From contig NZ_JADEWH010000025.1 of assembly GCF_015207755.1 (NCBI RefSeq), positions 1-41,839 of the forward strand: a DNA stretch of 41,839 nt, read 5' to 3'. Positions 17,137 to 25,542 of the stretch are shown here, piece by piece. A program made the position numbers and the translations under genes. Each line of letters starts with the position of its first letter. Within the stretch, counting starts at the first letter, position 1. Origin of the DNA: Nodularia sp. LEGE 06071 (GTDB lineage: Bacteria; Cyanobacteriota; Cyanobacteriia; Cyanobacteriales; Nostocaceae). The notes below the pieces were generated by a model. It searched no databases, had not been told where the DNA came from, and worked only from the letters and a program-made list of their open reading frames with translations.

Positions 17137-17506
17137 CTGGACTTTTCAATCATTACCATAAGAATAAATTGAACTGCTTCTAAATTCAATTCAGTGGCAG
17201 ATAGCAATATATGATACTTACTTTTACAGATAAAGATGACCTATGAGGAGAAAAAATACATATCCCACATTAAAATGCCAAAATAAAAAAATAATTTTTT
17301 CTGTGATCTTTGGATTTGACAAAAATATATTTAGTATATTTTATTACTTTAGAAGTTGTTCACAAGCAAGTATTGCAGTTAATTAAAATCAATTAATGGC
17401 AAAAGCGAAAGAAGAGATAAGTCTATCCAAAAATTGTTCATATATCTGTGGCTAAAAATTGAGTAGGCTTAATAAAGAAGCTGCTTCTGCAACACGGTTT
17501 ATCTGT

Positions 17507-17570
17507 AGGGGCTAGTTTAACTAGATATATATTAGGCAGATAAAAATGCTAACTAGTTAAATCCACCCCT
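17507..17570. repeat. Interrupted inverted repeat upstream of the HetP homolog
   Basis: AGGGG plus GTTTAACTAG on the left pair with CTAGTTAAAT plus CCCCT on the right, with a short internal mismatch and a 28-base loop. The left arm itself contains a CTAGTTTAACTAG palindrome. It lies about 225 bases before the HetP-like ATG and could be a protein-binding or structural site. Confidence 0.4.
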
Positions 17571-17794
17571 ATTTTCCCAACCAAGTTGTAATTGCTGTTA
17601 ATGCTTTTTACTTATCAGCAGAAATGCCTGTAATCAGCTTGGGGAATCCTAAAATTTTCCAGTGGAGATAGTGAACTTGGCTGTCAACTCAAGAAATTGG
17701 ATGATATCACCACTAACACTCTTATTTTTAGATAAAAACAAAAATCACAATTGAATCTAGATGTAGGACTCCAAATTAAAAAAGAGGGAAAGCT

Positions 17795-18067
17795 ATGCAT
17801 CAACTAAATAATAGTTGTAATACACAAACCGCTAAAAAAATTAACACAGAACAAATTGAACAAATTATCAAAGCAATTATTGCTGGTAAGTATTCGTGGG
17901 CTTGTGTATTAATTCTCCGGTTTTCTGGCTACAACCCTATAGACTACATACCTTACCGCACCTACATTCGACTGTTGAAAAACAATTGCTTAGTGGACAA
18001 CTCCAAGTCAAAAGATATGGAAAAGAAAGAAGTATTTGACATGAACTCAAACTGGATTCGACTCTGA
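17795..18067 (+). CDS. HetP-family heterocyst commitment protein
   Basis: A 90-residue protein. Residues 18-65 carry the HetP-type block ([44 protein letters not shown]). HetP proteins and their small homologs control commitment to heterocyst formation in Anabaena and act below HetR. This one is short, like the minor homologs, and lacks a long C-terminal extension. A GAGGGAAA ribosome binding site precedes the ATG. No HetR-type GGGTCTAACCCC core was seen upstream, so the regulator is unknown. It probably is not hetP itself but one of its paralogs. Confidence 0.85.
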   Translation: MHQLNNSCNTQTAKKINTEQIEQIIKAIIAGKYSWACVLILRFSGYNPIDYIPYRTYIRLLKNNCLVDNSKSKDMEKKEVFDMNSNWIRL

Positions 18068-18136
18068 AAACAGTAGGGACAAGATTTCATCCTTGATCAT
18101 TTCTGAGTCACTCTATCTCCAGATACATAACAGCTA

Positions 18137-18976
18137 ATGATTTACCCATTGACTACTGTTAATACCCGTCTGCAACCTATTCTCAGAGAGATTGTTTGGC
18201 ATAAAAAGCAAGAAGTGACACAAATGCACCAACAGATGTCGTTGGCTTCTTTGCAACGCCAGTTAACAGCTGCGCCAACGGTGCGAGATTTCTTGACGGC
18301 TTTGCAACAAAATCCTGATAAACCTGGACTAATTGCAGAAGTTCAGAAAGCATCGCCACTTTATGGTAATATCCGCACAGACTTTGATCCCATAGCGATC
18401 GCTAAAGCTTATGAACGAGGTGGTGCAGCTTGTATCTCAGTTTTTACTGAAACAGCATTCTTTCATGGCAGTTTTGAACATCTGCGGTCAATCCGCCAGA
18501 GAGTAGCATTGCCCTTGTTGTGCAAAGACTTTATTATTGATCCGTGCCAAATTTATTTAGCACGAGCAGCAGGAGCAGATGCTGTACTACTAATCGCAGC
18601 CATTCTCACAGATCGGGAACTGCAAGACTTTCTCAGAGTAATTCACTATTTAGGGATGAATGCTTTGGTGGAAGTTCATAACTTGAGTGAACTAGATCGG
18701 GTTCTCAAGCTTGATGACATCCGCTTAGTTGGGATTAACAACCAGAATTTAGAGGATTTTACCATCGATCTCAGCACTACACAACAATTGCTGGCAGCGA
18801 GGCGATCGCAGTTACAAAACTTAGGGGTGATCGTTATCAGTGAGTCGGGATTATATACAAGTGCTGACTTATCTCTGATGGCTGAGGCTGGTACACAGGC
18901 AGTTATAGTGGGAGAATGTTTAATCAAACAAGAGGATATAGAGCTGGCTGTGCGTTGTCTAATTAAAGGTGATTAG
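18137..18976 (+). CDS. trpC: Indole-3-glycerol-phosphate synthase-like protein (divergent TrpC)
   Basis: A 279-residue TIM-barrel protein of the TrpC family, which closes the indole ring in tryptophan synthesis. Visible family residues are Glu68, Ser73-Pro74, Lys130 (LLCKDFIID), Glu179 (ALVEVHN), Asn202 (GINN) and Ser237 (ISESG). The normal AEVKKASPSKG motif instead reads AEVQKASPLYG. The first lysine, equivalent to Lys53 of the Sulfolobus enzyme, is therefore Gln70, and Ser-Lys is Leu-Tyr. These changes suggest a paralog with altered or reduced activity, perhaps for a secondary pathway. No other trp genes are nearby. Confidence 0.85.
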   Translation: MIYPLTTVNTRLQPILREIVWHKKQEVTQMHQQMSLASLQRQLTAAPTVRDFLTALQQNPDKPGLIAEVQKASPLYGNIRTDFDPIAIAKAYERGGAACISVFTETAFFHGSFEHLRSIRQRVALPLLCKDFIIDPCQIYLARAAGADAVLLIAAILTDRELQDFLRVIHYLGMNALVEVHNLSELDRVLKLDDIRLVGINNQNLEDFTIDLSTTQQLLAARRSQLQNLGVIVISESGLYTSADLSLMAEAGTQAVIVGECLIKQEDIELAVRCLIKGD

Positions 18977-19032
18977 TTCATACCTCATCCGCCCAATATA
19001 CTCAACGTCCCGCAACAGGCATTAATTTTTTC

Positions 19033-19050
19033 AGCCCGCTTAAGCGGGCT
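19033..19050. repeat. Perfect 18-base palindrome
   Basis: AGCCCGCTTAAGCGGGCT lies between trpC and the HtrA gene. T residues precede it on the plus strand but none follow it on either strand, so it is not a clear terminator. Confidence 0.6.
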
Positions 19051-19212
19051 AGGCTTGTATCAGCTCAACTCTAGAGTTAATGCAGCTAACCAGCAGAAAA
19101 CTGCTAAAATCACAAATATTTCACAACTCAGCTATACTTTTGCAACAAAAGCGTCACAAATAATATCTACATTATTATTAGTCATACATTTAAAATATTC
19201 TTAGAGCTAGCA

Positions 19213-20478
19213 ATGAACAAGCAAGTACACGATGGAGATTCCTCATTAAATAAGATTTCAGCTGATCAGGCTCATACCAAGTACCAAAATCAAGCCCCCT
19301 GGAAAAAGACAGCCGCCTCTTTATCACTCGTGCTGCTGGGATCAGGAATGACACTAGCAGGTGGTTATTTGGCTGGAAACCCAGAGATTATATCTGAGAG
19401 GACATCCAACTTAGCAGTGAGTCGAGTCAATGCTGCGCCTCCATTACCAACTGCTACAGGTTCTAACTTTGTTACCGAGGTAGTGCAGAAGGTGGGGCCA
19501 GCTGTAGTGCGGATCGAAGCTTCCCGAACCGTCACCAGTCGGTTACCTGCTCAATTTAACGATCCATTTTTCCGCCAATTCTTTGGATCTCAGCTACCAG
19601 AACAACAAAGCCAGGTACAACGAGGTACTGGTTCCGGTTTTATCATCAGTAAGGATGGTAGTATTCTCACCAATGCTCACGTAGTTGCTGGTGCGGATAA
19701 AGTCAGAGTCATACTCAAAGATGGGCGTAGCTTTGAAGGTAAGGTGATGGGGAGCGACGAATTAACAGATGTCGCCGTTGTGAAAATTGATTCCAACAAT
19801 CTCCCGATGGTAGAAGTGGGGAACTCAGACCAACTACAAGCAGGAGAATGGGCGATCGCCATTGGTAATCCTTTAGGATTAGATAATACAGTCACCACAG
19901 GAATCATCAGTGCTACCGGTCGCAGTAGTAATCAAATTGGCGCACCTGATAAGCGAGTTGAATTTATTCAAACCGATGCAGCAATTAATCCTGGTAATTC
20001 CGGCGGTCCTTTGTTAAATGCTCGTGGTCAGGTAATTGGGATGAATACAGCCATTATCCAAAGAGCGCAAGGACTGGGTTTTGCTATTCCCATCAACACA
20101 GCTCAACGGATTTCCAACCAACTAATTGCTACAGGTAAAGCAGAGCATTCCTATCTGGGAATTCAGATGGTACAGTTAACGCCTCAAATCAAGGAACGTC
20201 TCAACTCAGACCCCAATAGCGGTGTCAAGGTGAATGAAGATCAAGGAGTCTTAATTGTGCGTGTTATGCCCAATTCACCCGCATCTCAAGCCGGCTTACG
20301 TGCAGGAGATGTCATCCAACAGCTGAACGGTCAATCAGTCTCAGAAGCCAGCAGTATCCAAAAAGCCGTAGAAAATGCTCAAGTCGGGGGAGATGTGCGC
20401 TTAGGATTGCGTCGCAATGGACAGAATATTAACTTAGCTGTGCGAACTGGTGCTTTACCCACTCAACAAGTGCAATAA
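19213..20478 (+). CDS. HtrA/Deg-family serine protease (HhoA/HhoB/HtrA)
   Basis: A 421-residue envelope protease. A cytoplasmic start is followed by one hydrophobic segment (about residues 32-54), so the enzyme is anchored in or exported across the membrane. The trypsin-like domain has His156 (LTNAHVV), Asp186 (TDVAVVKI) and Ser263 (NPGNSGGP). A single PDZ domain (about 310-410) follows with the usual LGIQ and AGLRAGDVI motifs. It degrades misfolded periplasmic or thylakoid-lumen proteins during light and heat stress. Which of the three cyanobacterial Deg paralogs it matches cannot be decided here. Confidence 0.95.
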   Translation: MNKQVHDGDSSLNKISADQAHTKYQNQAPWKKTAASLSLVLLGSGMTLAGGYLAGNPEIISERTSNLAVSRVNAAPPLPTATGSNFVTEVVQKVGPAVVRIEASRTVTSRLPAQFNDPFFRQFFGSQLPEQQSQVQRGTGSGFIISKDGSILTNAHVVAGADKVRVILKDGRSFEGKVMGSDELTDVAVVKIDSNNLPMVEVGNSDQLQAGEWAIAIGNPLGLDNTVTTGIISATGRSSNQIGAPDKRVEFIQTDAAINPGNSGGPLLNARGQVIGMNTAIIQRAQGLGFAIPINTAQRISNQLIATGKAEHSYLGIQMVQLTPQIKERLNSDPNSGVKVNEDQGVLIVRVMPNSPASQAGLRAGDVIQQLNGQSVSEASSIQKAVENAQVGGDVRLGLRRNGQNINLAVRTGALPTQQVQ

Positions 20479-20490
20479 CTGAGTGCTGCT

Positions 20491-20940
20491 TTGACACTCC
20501 CCGCGATAAATCGACGGGGATTCTTGGTTCAACGAAACCACTTAACCTAGAGTCCTTGCGTCGTCTAAACCAGAGGTGGGATTCTCCCCAAGCGTTAATT
20601 CGGGTATGCCCTACCCTATTTGCATTAGTGCAAGTCCTGTTTGGTTTGAAACAAATTGTTTCAAAATGCTGATTCGTGTTTCGACTTCGCTCAACACAAG
20701 TCTAGCCCCTATAAATCTTTTACCTACTGCTAGGAGGAAACTAGAATAATGCAGTAGAACCGCATACATTCAATTATCTTGGCGAAGCCTCTCCCTTTGG
20801 GAGAAGGTTCAGGCTTTGTCTTTCGACAGCTAGGTTTTTTAAGTGGTTGATTACCTTTCCACTACAATCAGTATAGCAGTACCTTAGTACATTAATAAAT
20901 TAAAAGCCGTCGTAGAACGACGGGGCTTTAAACCCAATTT
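20491..20940 (-). mobile_element. IS200/IS605 (IS1341-type) remnant with omega-RNA-like right end
   Basis: Read on the minus strand, the right part (20902-20940) has the CCGTCGT hairpin and the following TACTGCTATACTGATTGTAG stretch that I know from left ends before tnpB in Nostoc. The left part (20499-20519) has the CCCCG/CGGGG hairpin ending in GGGAGTGTC, the typical right end. The 150 bases before that right end (GGGAGAATCCCACCTC and onward) look like the region that yields omega-RNA. The element is about 450 bases, far too short for tnpB or tnpA, and none is present. It is therefore a non-autonomous or decayed copy. Confidence 0.65.
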
Positions 20941-21040
20941 TTCGGTAAACCTCTGTGGGCATAGCTGTGCTGAAAGCGGAGCGGGGTGTTACCCTTACTG
21001 AGTCAGGAATGATTGTTGATCCTACTCCCCACTCCTCAGA

Positions 21041-21406
21041 TCAGATTAAATATCGTAGAGCAAGAAGTAACAAAAAAATGCCATACAACTTCTTGATCAT
21101 TTCACTGCTAATAAATGCTTGATTAGCAAATAAAGCTCCAAACAAATTACCAACTATTAGGCCAACAGCAATAATTGCCGCATATTTAATATTTATGTTG
21201 CCGTTACGATAGTATACGACTGCGCCTAAAATACCAATTGGCAAAATTTGGGCAGCAATAGAAGTACCAGTGGCAAACTTCTGATCCAGACCAACTAACA
21301 ACACCATTGCTGGAACCATAATTGCACCACCCCCCAGACCAAACATACCACCAGTCAAGCCAGCAACTAAACCAATACTCAACATTTGAATAACTATATT
21401 AGACAT
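21041..21406 (-). CDS. Half-size TauE/SafE-family membrane protein
   Basis: A 121-residue protein with about four membrane helices and the family's N-terminal GLTGGMFGLGGGAIMVPAMV motif. TauE/SafE (DUF81) transporters usually have about 250 residues in two similar halves, and this one is a single half, so it may work as a dimer. They export or import small organic anions such as sulfite or sulfoacetate. It begins 12 bases after the formamidase stop codon and should be co-transcribed with it. It seems complete, not truncated, since both ends fit the half-unit. Confidence 0.88.
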   Translation of the reverse strand: MSNIVIQMLSIGLVAGLTGGMFGLGGGAIMVPAMVLLVGLDQKFATGTSIAAQILPIGILGAVVYYRNGNINIKYAAIIAVGLIVGNLFGALFANQAFISSEMIKKLYGIFLLLLALRYLI

Positions 21407-21418
21407 ATTTATTAAAAT

Positions 21419-22381
21419 TTACAAACATATTTGCTGCGAAAGTATAGATTTGGGTAGCATTCCATGAACACCTTTTTGGGGACTATTAACAACTTGAGTA
21501 ATGTGAAAATTTACAGCTAAACTACACAAGACATAAGCATCTTCCGCCGATAAATTGGTGAACCGTTCCAGAAGATCAATCATGTTTTTTACAGCTAGTT
21601 CTAAAGCTGTATCTAAAGTTGGTGCAAAACCCATTGTAATAATATCAGTCGGTGTTTCAGCTATCGGTGTGGTCAGTTGTAAATCTTTGCGAAGGGTGAG
21701 CTTGATTCTACCATTCATGGAAGTTTCAATAGCGGTGACATTAACTTCCCCATCTCCCTGGGCTGAATGTCCATCACCAATAGAGAATAATCCACCAGTC
21801 ACAAAAATAGGCAAAAATATCCGCGAACCTGCTTGGAGTTCACGGTTGTCAATGTTACCACCATAACTACCAGGTGGAATTGAAGTTCGGGAATTTTCTG
21901 GGGTGGCGACACCCAGGATACCAAAAAAGGGTTTGAGGGGAATTTTGATGCCACTATGAGCGGGAAACTCGGCGGTATTGTGGGCTAAATCCAGGGGAAT
22001 AAATCTCAGCGCCGGTTGAGTAAACTGCTGTGGTAAGGCTCCCCAGCCTGCACGAATGGCATTAAAGCCAACTGGTAAACTCGGTGCGATCGCTTGTAAT
22101 TCTATCTCTAAAACGTCACCTGGTTCGGCATCTCGCACATAAATTGGCCCCGTTAGTAAATGTGGACCTCCCGCAACTTTGCGTTCTGACCCTAGATTTT
22201 GGCAGATGTCCAGAAATTCCGGTGTGAGAAACTCCGGTGGTGCTTTGTCGTAAACATAATAACCAGTGTAAGTTTCCACGTCTATGGTATCGCCAGAATC
22301 AATTGTGAGTACTGGTTTAAGTAGATCAGAGAAACCACCAAGATGTACAGTTTCTCTCGTGGCTTTTAAAATGTGATGCAT
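21419..22381 (-). CDS. Acetamidase/formamidase family protein
   Basis: A 320-residue enzyme of the FmdA/AmdA family, which hydrolyses short amides such as formamide or acetamide to ammonia and the acid. Recognisable blocks are GPIYVRDAEPGDVLEIELQA, an NIDNREL motif after PPGSYGG, a FVTGGLFSIGDGHSAQGDGE block with conserved Gly, Asp and His, and SLAVNFHITQVVN near the end. It is cytoplasmic. The small TauE-like gene follows closely, which may indicate transport of the substrate or product. Confidence 0.93.
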   Translation of the reverse strand: MHHILKATRETVHLGGFSDLLKPVLTIDSGDTIDVETYTGYYVYDKAPPEFLTPEFLDICQNLGSERKVAGGPHLLTGPIYVRDAEPGDVLEIELQAIAPSLPVGFNAIRAGWGALPQQFTQPALRFIPLDLAHNTAEFPAHSGIKIPLKPFFGILGVATPENSRTSIPPGSYGGNIDNRELQAGSRIFLPIFVTGGLFSIGDGHSAQGDGEVNVTAIETSMNGRIKLTLRKDLQLTTPIAETPTDIITMGFAPTLDTALELAVKNMIDLLERFTNLSAEDAYVLCSLAVNFHITQVVNSPQKGVHGMLPKSILSQQICL

Positions 22382-22683
22382 AATTTCAGCATTGATGTAG
22401 TTTTATGTGTTAAATTTTACAGTATAAATATATTTTTATGGCGCTTTTATGCAATAAAACAACTAGGAAATATTTTGACTTTCTTAAGATTTATGTCGCC
22501 TTGATGACAGGTTGATGATCTAGATGGACAGGTTAGCAGAAAAGTTATACAATTTGACTGATTGTAGTAAATCTACCTATTGCGAAATCAGCCCAAGCAT
22601 AGTAAAGATTTTCTGGTATTTTAGCGAAATTTCGCCAGCATTCTATTAATATAAAAAAGTCTTTAGTCAGGAACAACAAACAA
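22382..22683. other. Divergent spacer with 12-base palindrome
   Basis: This gap separates formamidase (minus) and the 40-residue gene (plus). A perfect palindrome GCGAAATTTCGC lies at 22624-22635, about 50 bases before the small gene, and could be an operator. A TTAATATAAA stretch follows and could be its -10 region. Confidence 0.4.
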
Positions 22684-22806
22684 ATGGATGTAAAGCTGAT
22701 TTTATTGGGATTAACAGTTATGTTCACTGTTTCGTGCCTGTTCTTTGGCACTAAAAATGGATTTTATGATTCAGACAACTATCACGGTAATGGATCTGCA
22801 CATTAA
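22684..22806 (+). CDS. Conserved 40-residue single-span membrane protein (possible NdhP)
   Basis: The protein reads MDVKLILLGLTVMFTVSCLF and continues FGTKNGFYDSDNYHGNGSAH. It has one membrane helix (about residues 4-22) and a polar Tyr/Asp/Gly-rich tail. AGGAAC lies about 9 bases before the ATG. Its length and shape fit small thylakoid subunits such as NdhP of the NDH-1 complex, but I am not certain of that name. The structured tail makes a real gene likely despite the small size. Confidence 0.65.
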   Translation: MDVKLILLGLTVMFTVSCLFFGTKNGFYDSDNYHGNGSAH

Positions 22807-23043
22807 GAAGGCAAAATGGGCAAGAGGCAAATTCATGGAAACTCAAAGATGAGTGTTTCTTGTTAACCAAATTTTCCCAACTGGCTGAAGTTTGGAGTTA
22901 GCGTCCTCCCCAATCAAAAATTTGCTTTCTCAGGGTGTAGGGGCGCAGAACAAAACTTGCCCCTAGTTCAAAATCCCAAGATTCAGGATAATTCTGGGCT
23001 TTTGAGCTATGTCGATGATCATAAGCTTAGAGGGGAGGAGAGC

Positions 23044-24720
23044 ATGAGGAATAATCTGTCGGCATCCTCTGGCGTTGATGCTGATGAGGCAGCTAGTGAA
23101 TTAAACTGTTTGCCCTATAGTGTCCAGCATCATGATGAGGGTGTGTGTTTATTAGTACGGATGGGGCCACACCGGATTCTACTAGATTGTGGATTGAGGG
23201 ATACTTCATCGTTACTGACCTCGTTAGCTAAGTCGGCACGTCGAGGTAGTTCGCCAATTCCAGCCGATTTGGTTTTGGTCAGTCACGCCCACCCAGATCA
23301 CGCTAGAGGATTGCTAGACCTACATCAGGCTTTTCCCCTGTTACCGATCTATGCCAGCGAGGTAACGAGCAAGTTACTACCGCTGAATTGGCTAGACGAA
23401 GATCCCCAGATTATTTCTCAGCTTTGTCATGCTTTGCCGTTGCGATCGCCTGTAGAAATCCAGGAAGGTCTGGTCGTGGAATTATTTCCCGCCGGACATT
23501 TACCAGGAGCGGTAGCAATTTTACTTACCTATACTACAGAAGAGCGTTCTTATAAGCTGCTGTATACAGGAGATTTTTTCTTATCTAACTCGCGCTTGGT
23601 AGAAGGTTTGCGTTTAGAAGAGTTACGAGGATTAGAGTTAAATGTCCTGATTATTGAGGGTACTTATGGCACATCTCGCCATCCCCACCGCCGTAACCAA
23701 GAAAACCAACTAGCAGAACGGATTAATCGCGCGATCGCAGACCGTTGTTCTGTACTACTCCCCACACCAGCTTTAGGTTTGGGTCAAGAACTGTTGATGC
23801 TGTTACGTTCTCACCACCACTTCACCGGACGAGATTTAGATATCTGGGTTGATGGTGCTGTGGCTACTGGTTGTGACGCTTACCTGGAACTACTGCCGCA
23901 CTTACCGCCATCCGTGCAGAACTTCGCTCGCCATCAACCCTTGTTTTGGGATGAGCGAGTGCGTCCGCGAGTCCGTCGTTTGCAGCCAGAACATCGTGCC
24001 ACTGTGGGCAAGTCTCCCTGTATTGTACTTACAGACTCCACCGCTGATTTCAACCAATACTGCCAAAACGAAACTGGCCCTTGGGTGATCCTGTTACCAG
24101 AAAAAATTGATATAAAACTTAATAAAAAATATTCAGCAACCACTAGCGACGAAAGTTATCTTCTCGCCCAGCATAGTGACGGCCCTGGGACTACTCAGCT
24201 AATTCATAATTTGCGTCCCCAGCACGTTGTTTTTGTCCACGGTTCCCCAGCATACTTAGCAGATTTGACTAGCTTAGAAGAACTACAAAACCGTTATCAC
24301 GTGCATTCTCCAGCTGCTGGTACTTTAGTAGAACTGCCAATTGGCGAGACATTTTTACAACCAGCACCCCCAGAAACGAATTATGAAGGCGAACTCACAG
24401 AGTTAGGAACAGTGATCACTGTCACCTTACCCGATGCGATTACACATGACCCCCGTTGGCGACAGTTTGCTGATACTGGTTTAATTGAAGCTCGTTGGCA
24501 GGGTGAAGAACTAGTGTTGAGGGGATTGTCTCCCAGAGAACTACTGCACCAAAATGGCGATCGCTATACTTGGTCTGATATAAATTCTTGTGGTAATTGC
24601 CGCCACCAACGAGGACAACGCTGTTGGAATCCTGCGTCTCCGTTATATAACTTCAAAGTAACTCTTGAGGGTTACTGTCCTGTTTTTGAACGCTTATCCA
24701 ATTCTGAAACTCAAACGTGA
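23044..24720 (+). CDS. MBL-fold metallo-hydrolase with C-terminal Cys cluster
   Basis: A 558-residue protein. The metallo-beta-lactamase fold (residues about 25-235) has the metal motif SHAHPDHARG, a further metal ligand region PAGHLPGA, LYTGDFFLS, and IIEGTYGTSRHP. The middle part and a late HGSPAYL motif resemble beta-CASP nucleases that process RNA. The C-terminus has a four-Cys cluster (CGNCRHQRGQRCWNP and GYCPVF) likely to bind zinc. ATG 23044 is chosen because GGGGAGGAG lies 4-12 bases upstream; a longer frame from TTG 22957 lacks such a site. The stop codon lies exactly where the HEARO-like element begins. Confidence 0.9.
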   Translation: MRNNLSASSGVDADEAASELNCLPYSVQHHDEGVCLLVRMGPHRILLDCGLRDTSSLLTSLAKSARRGSSPIPADLVLVSHAHPDHARGLLDLHQAFPLLPIYASEVTSKLLPLNWLDEDPQIISQLCHALPLRSPVEIQEGLVVELFPAGHLPGAVAILLTYTTEERSYKLLYTGDFFLSNSRLVEGLRLEELRGLELNVLIIEGTYGTSRHPHRRNQENQLAERINRAIADRCSVLLPTPALGLGQELLMLLRSHHHFTGRDLDIWVDGAVATGCDAYLELLPHLPPSVQNFARHQPLFWDERVRPRVRRLQPEHRATVGKSPCIVLTDSTADFNQYCQNETGPWVILLPEKIDIKLNKKYSATTSDESYLLAQHSDGPGTTQLIHNLRPQHVVFVHGSPAYLADLTSLEELQNRYHVHSPAAGTLVELPIGETFLQPAPPETNYEGELTELGTVITVTLPDAITHDPRWRQFADTGLIEARWQGEELVLRGLSPRELLHQNGDRYTWSDINSCGNCRHQRGQRCWNPASPLYNFKVTLEGYCPVFERLSNSETQT

Positions 24721-25160
24721 AGTCCTCCGGCTCGCTTCGCTGAAGCCGGAGCTTCAAAGAAACAACCATCATCAGTTCGTGTCTCGTTCGCTGTTGCCAC
24801 GTTGGGTATATCACAAGGATATTGGGGACTGAACCCGATGATGGTCTTACACAGCGTCTCTGGTATTACTACCTTTATCTCCTCAAAGAAGAACCCACGC
24901 AGCCACCCTGCTTCCCAAGGCAGTTTGATTTCTTTCCCGTACAGTAGGCTTGGCTGATCTTTTACAGTAGGACGTAGCCTTACGAACCAGTGGTCTACTC
25001 TTTCCCCCTTTCTCACGCTCTTAGTCTTGGCAAGCGTCGAGCCGCTACTGTAGCCGTTTGTTATGAGCCGTGTGGGTGGGTCGCAACCATACAGAATGTA
25101 GCAATCTATATATTTCGTGCTATCCATCCCTACCCCGCGGGAGCTGAGAGTAGGGACTTC
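24721..25160 (-). ncRNA. Probable HEARO / IscB-type omega-RNA element without iscB
   Basis: On the minus strand this 440-base, relatively GC-rich stretch begins with ATGGATAGCACGAAATATAT (from 25127), passes through CGACCCACCCACACGGCTCA (from 25083) and ATAACAAACGGCTACAGTAG, and ends in a stable hairpin (GCTCCGGCTTC...GAGCCGGAG, 24724-24753). These pieces match my memory of HEARO RNAs, the guide RNAs encoded beside iscB nucleases. A 138-codon frame crosses it, but its product matches no family I know and is best read as a shadow. No iscB gene is present. The identification is an inference and needs a covariance-model search. Confidence 0.5.
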
Positions 25161-25188
25161 CGCAGAATTTCGTTAAAACTCTGTTGTA

Positions 25189-25210
25189 GAGACGCGATTG
25201 ATCGCGTCTC
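25189..25210. repeat. Palindromic repeat
   Basis: GAGACGCGAT and ATCGCGTCTC form a perfect 10-base inverted repeat with a 2-base centre. This kind of GAGACGCGAT palindrome is widespread between genes in Nostoc. It lies 20 bases after the stop of the gene at 25231-25542. Confidence 0.8.
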
Positions 25211-25230
25211 CACTGAGGTTAATCGAGTCT

Positions 25231-25542
25231 TTACTCAGGATTTGAGTCGGGAGAATGGTTCCGGATACGCTCTGATTCTGGACAATCTTCCGTCATCAGA
25301 AATTCGGCATTACCGCGTGGCACGGAGGCTAACTTTTGGGTTACAGAGCCAATGCTTTCTAAACGAACCATTTCCTCCCAGGCACAAACTTCGTCGTCCT
25401 CGTCTGTTTCATAGCGTAGAGTCACTAAATCCCCCTCTATGTCGAGGATGCGGGCGCGTTCAATCCAGCGTTGCTGGTCCCGCAAGAATACACATACCTC
25501 GCGCCCGTCGCAACACAGTTGATAAATCTTGCGGTGTAGCAT
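25231..25542 (-). CDS. Conserved cyanobacterial protein (DUF6679-like)
   Basis: A 103-residue soluble acidic protein starting MLHRKIYQLCCDGREVCVFL. The N-terminal 70 residues look like a small beta-barrel (VFLRDQQRWIERARILDIEG, LVTLRYETDEDDEVCAWEEM), and the tail is polar and probably disordered. I recall it as a family restricted to cyanobacteria, named DUF6679; the family number is less certain than the gene. Function is unknown. Confidence 0.75.
   Translation of the reverse strand: MLHRKIYQLCCDGREVCVFLRDQQRWIERARILDIEGDLVTLRYETDEDDEVCAWEEMVRLESIGSVTQKLASVPRGNAEFLMTEDCPESERIRNHSPDSNPE

Larger units (their letters stand above)
16321..17794. other. Long AT-rich spacer upstream of the HetP homolog
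   Basis: Nearly 1.5 kb with strongly AT-rich composition and no large gene. It contains a possible 41-residue ORF (17011-17136) and an inverted repeat at 17507-17570, both listed separately. I found no GTA-N8-TAC NtcA site. Long upstream regions of this kind are typical of developmentally regulated genes in heterocyst formers. Confidence 0.6.

Noticed and set aside
16321-17794. NtcA or HetR binding sites before the HetP homolog
   Set aside because: Scanning by eye found no GTA-N8-TAC and no GGGTCTAACCCC core; only the inverted repeat at 17507-17570 remained.
19033-19050. Palindrome as terminator of trpC
   Set aside because: No T-run follows the stem on either strand.
22545-22751. 68-codon minus-strand frame
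   Set aside because: It is antisense to the better supported 40-residue membrane protein gene and shows no family pattern.
24711-25127. 138-codon minus-strand frame as a protein gene
   Set aside because: Its product matches no family I know, overlaps the 3' end of the metallo-hydrolase gene, and lies on sequence that looks like structured RNA.
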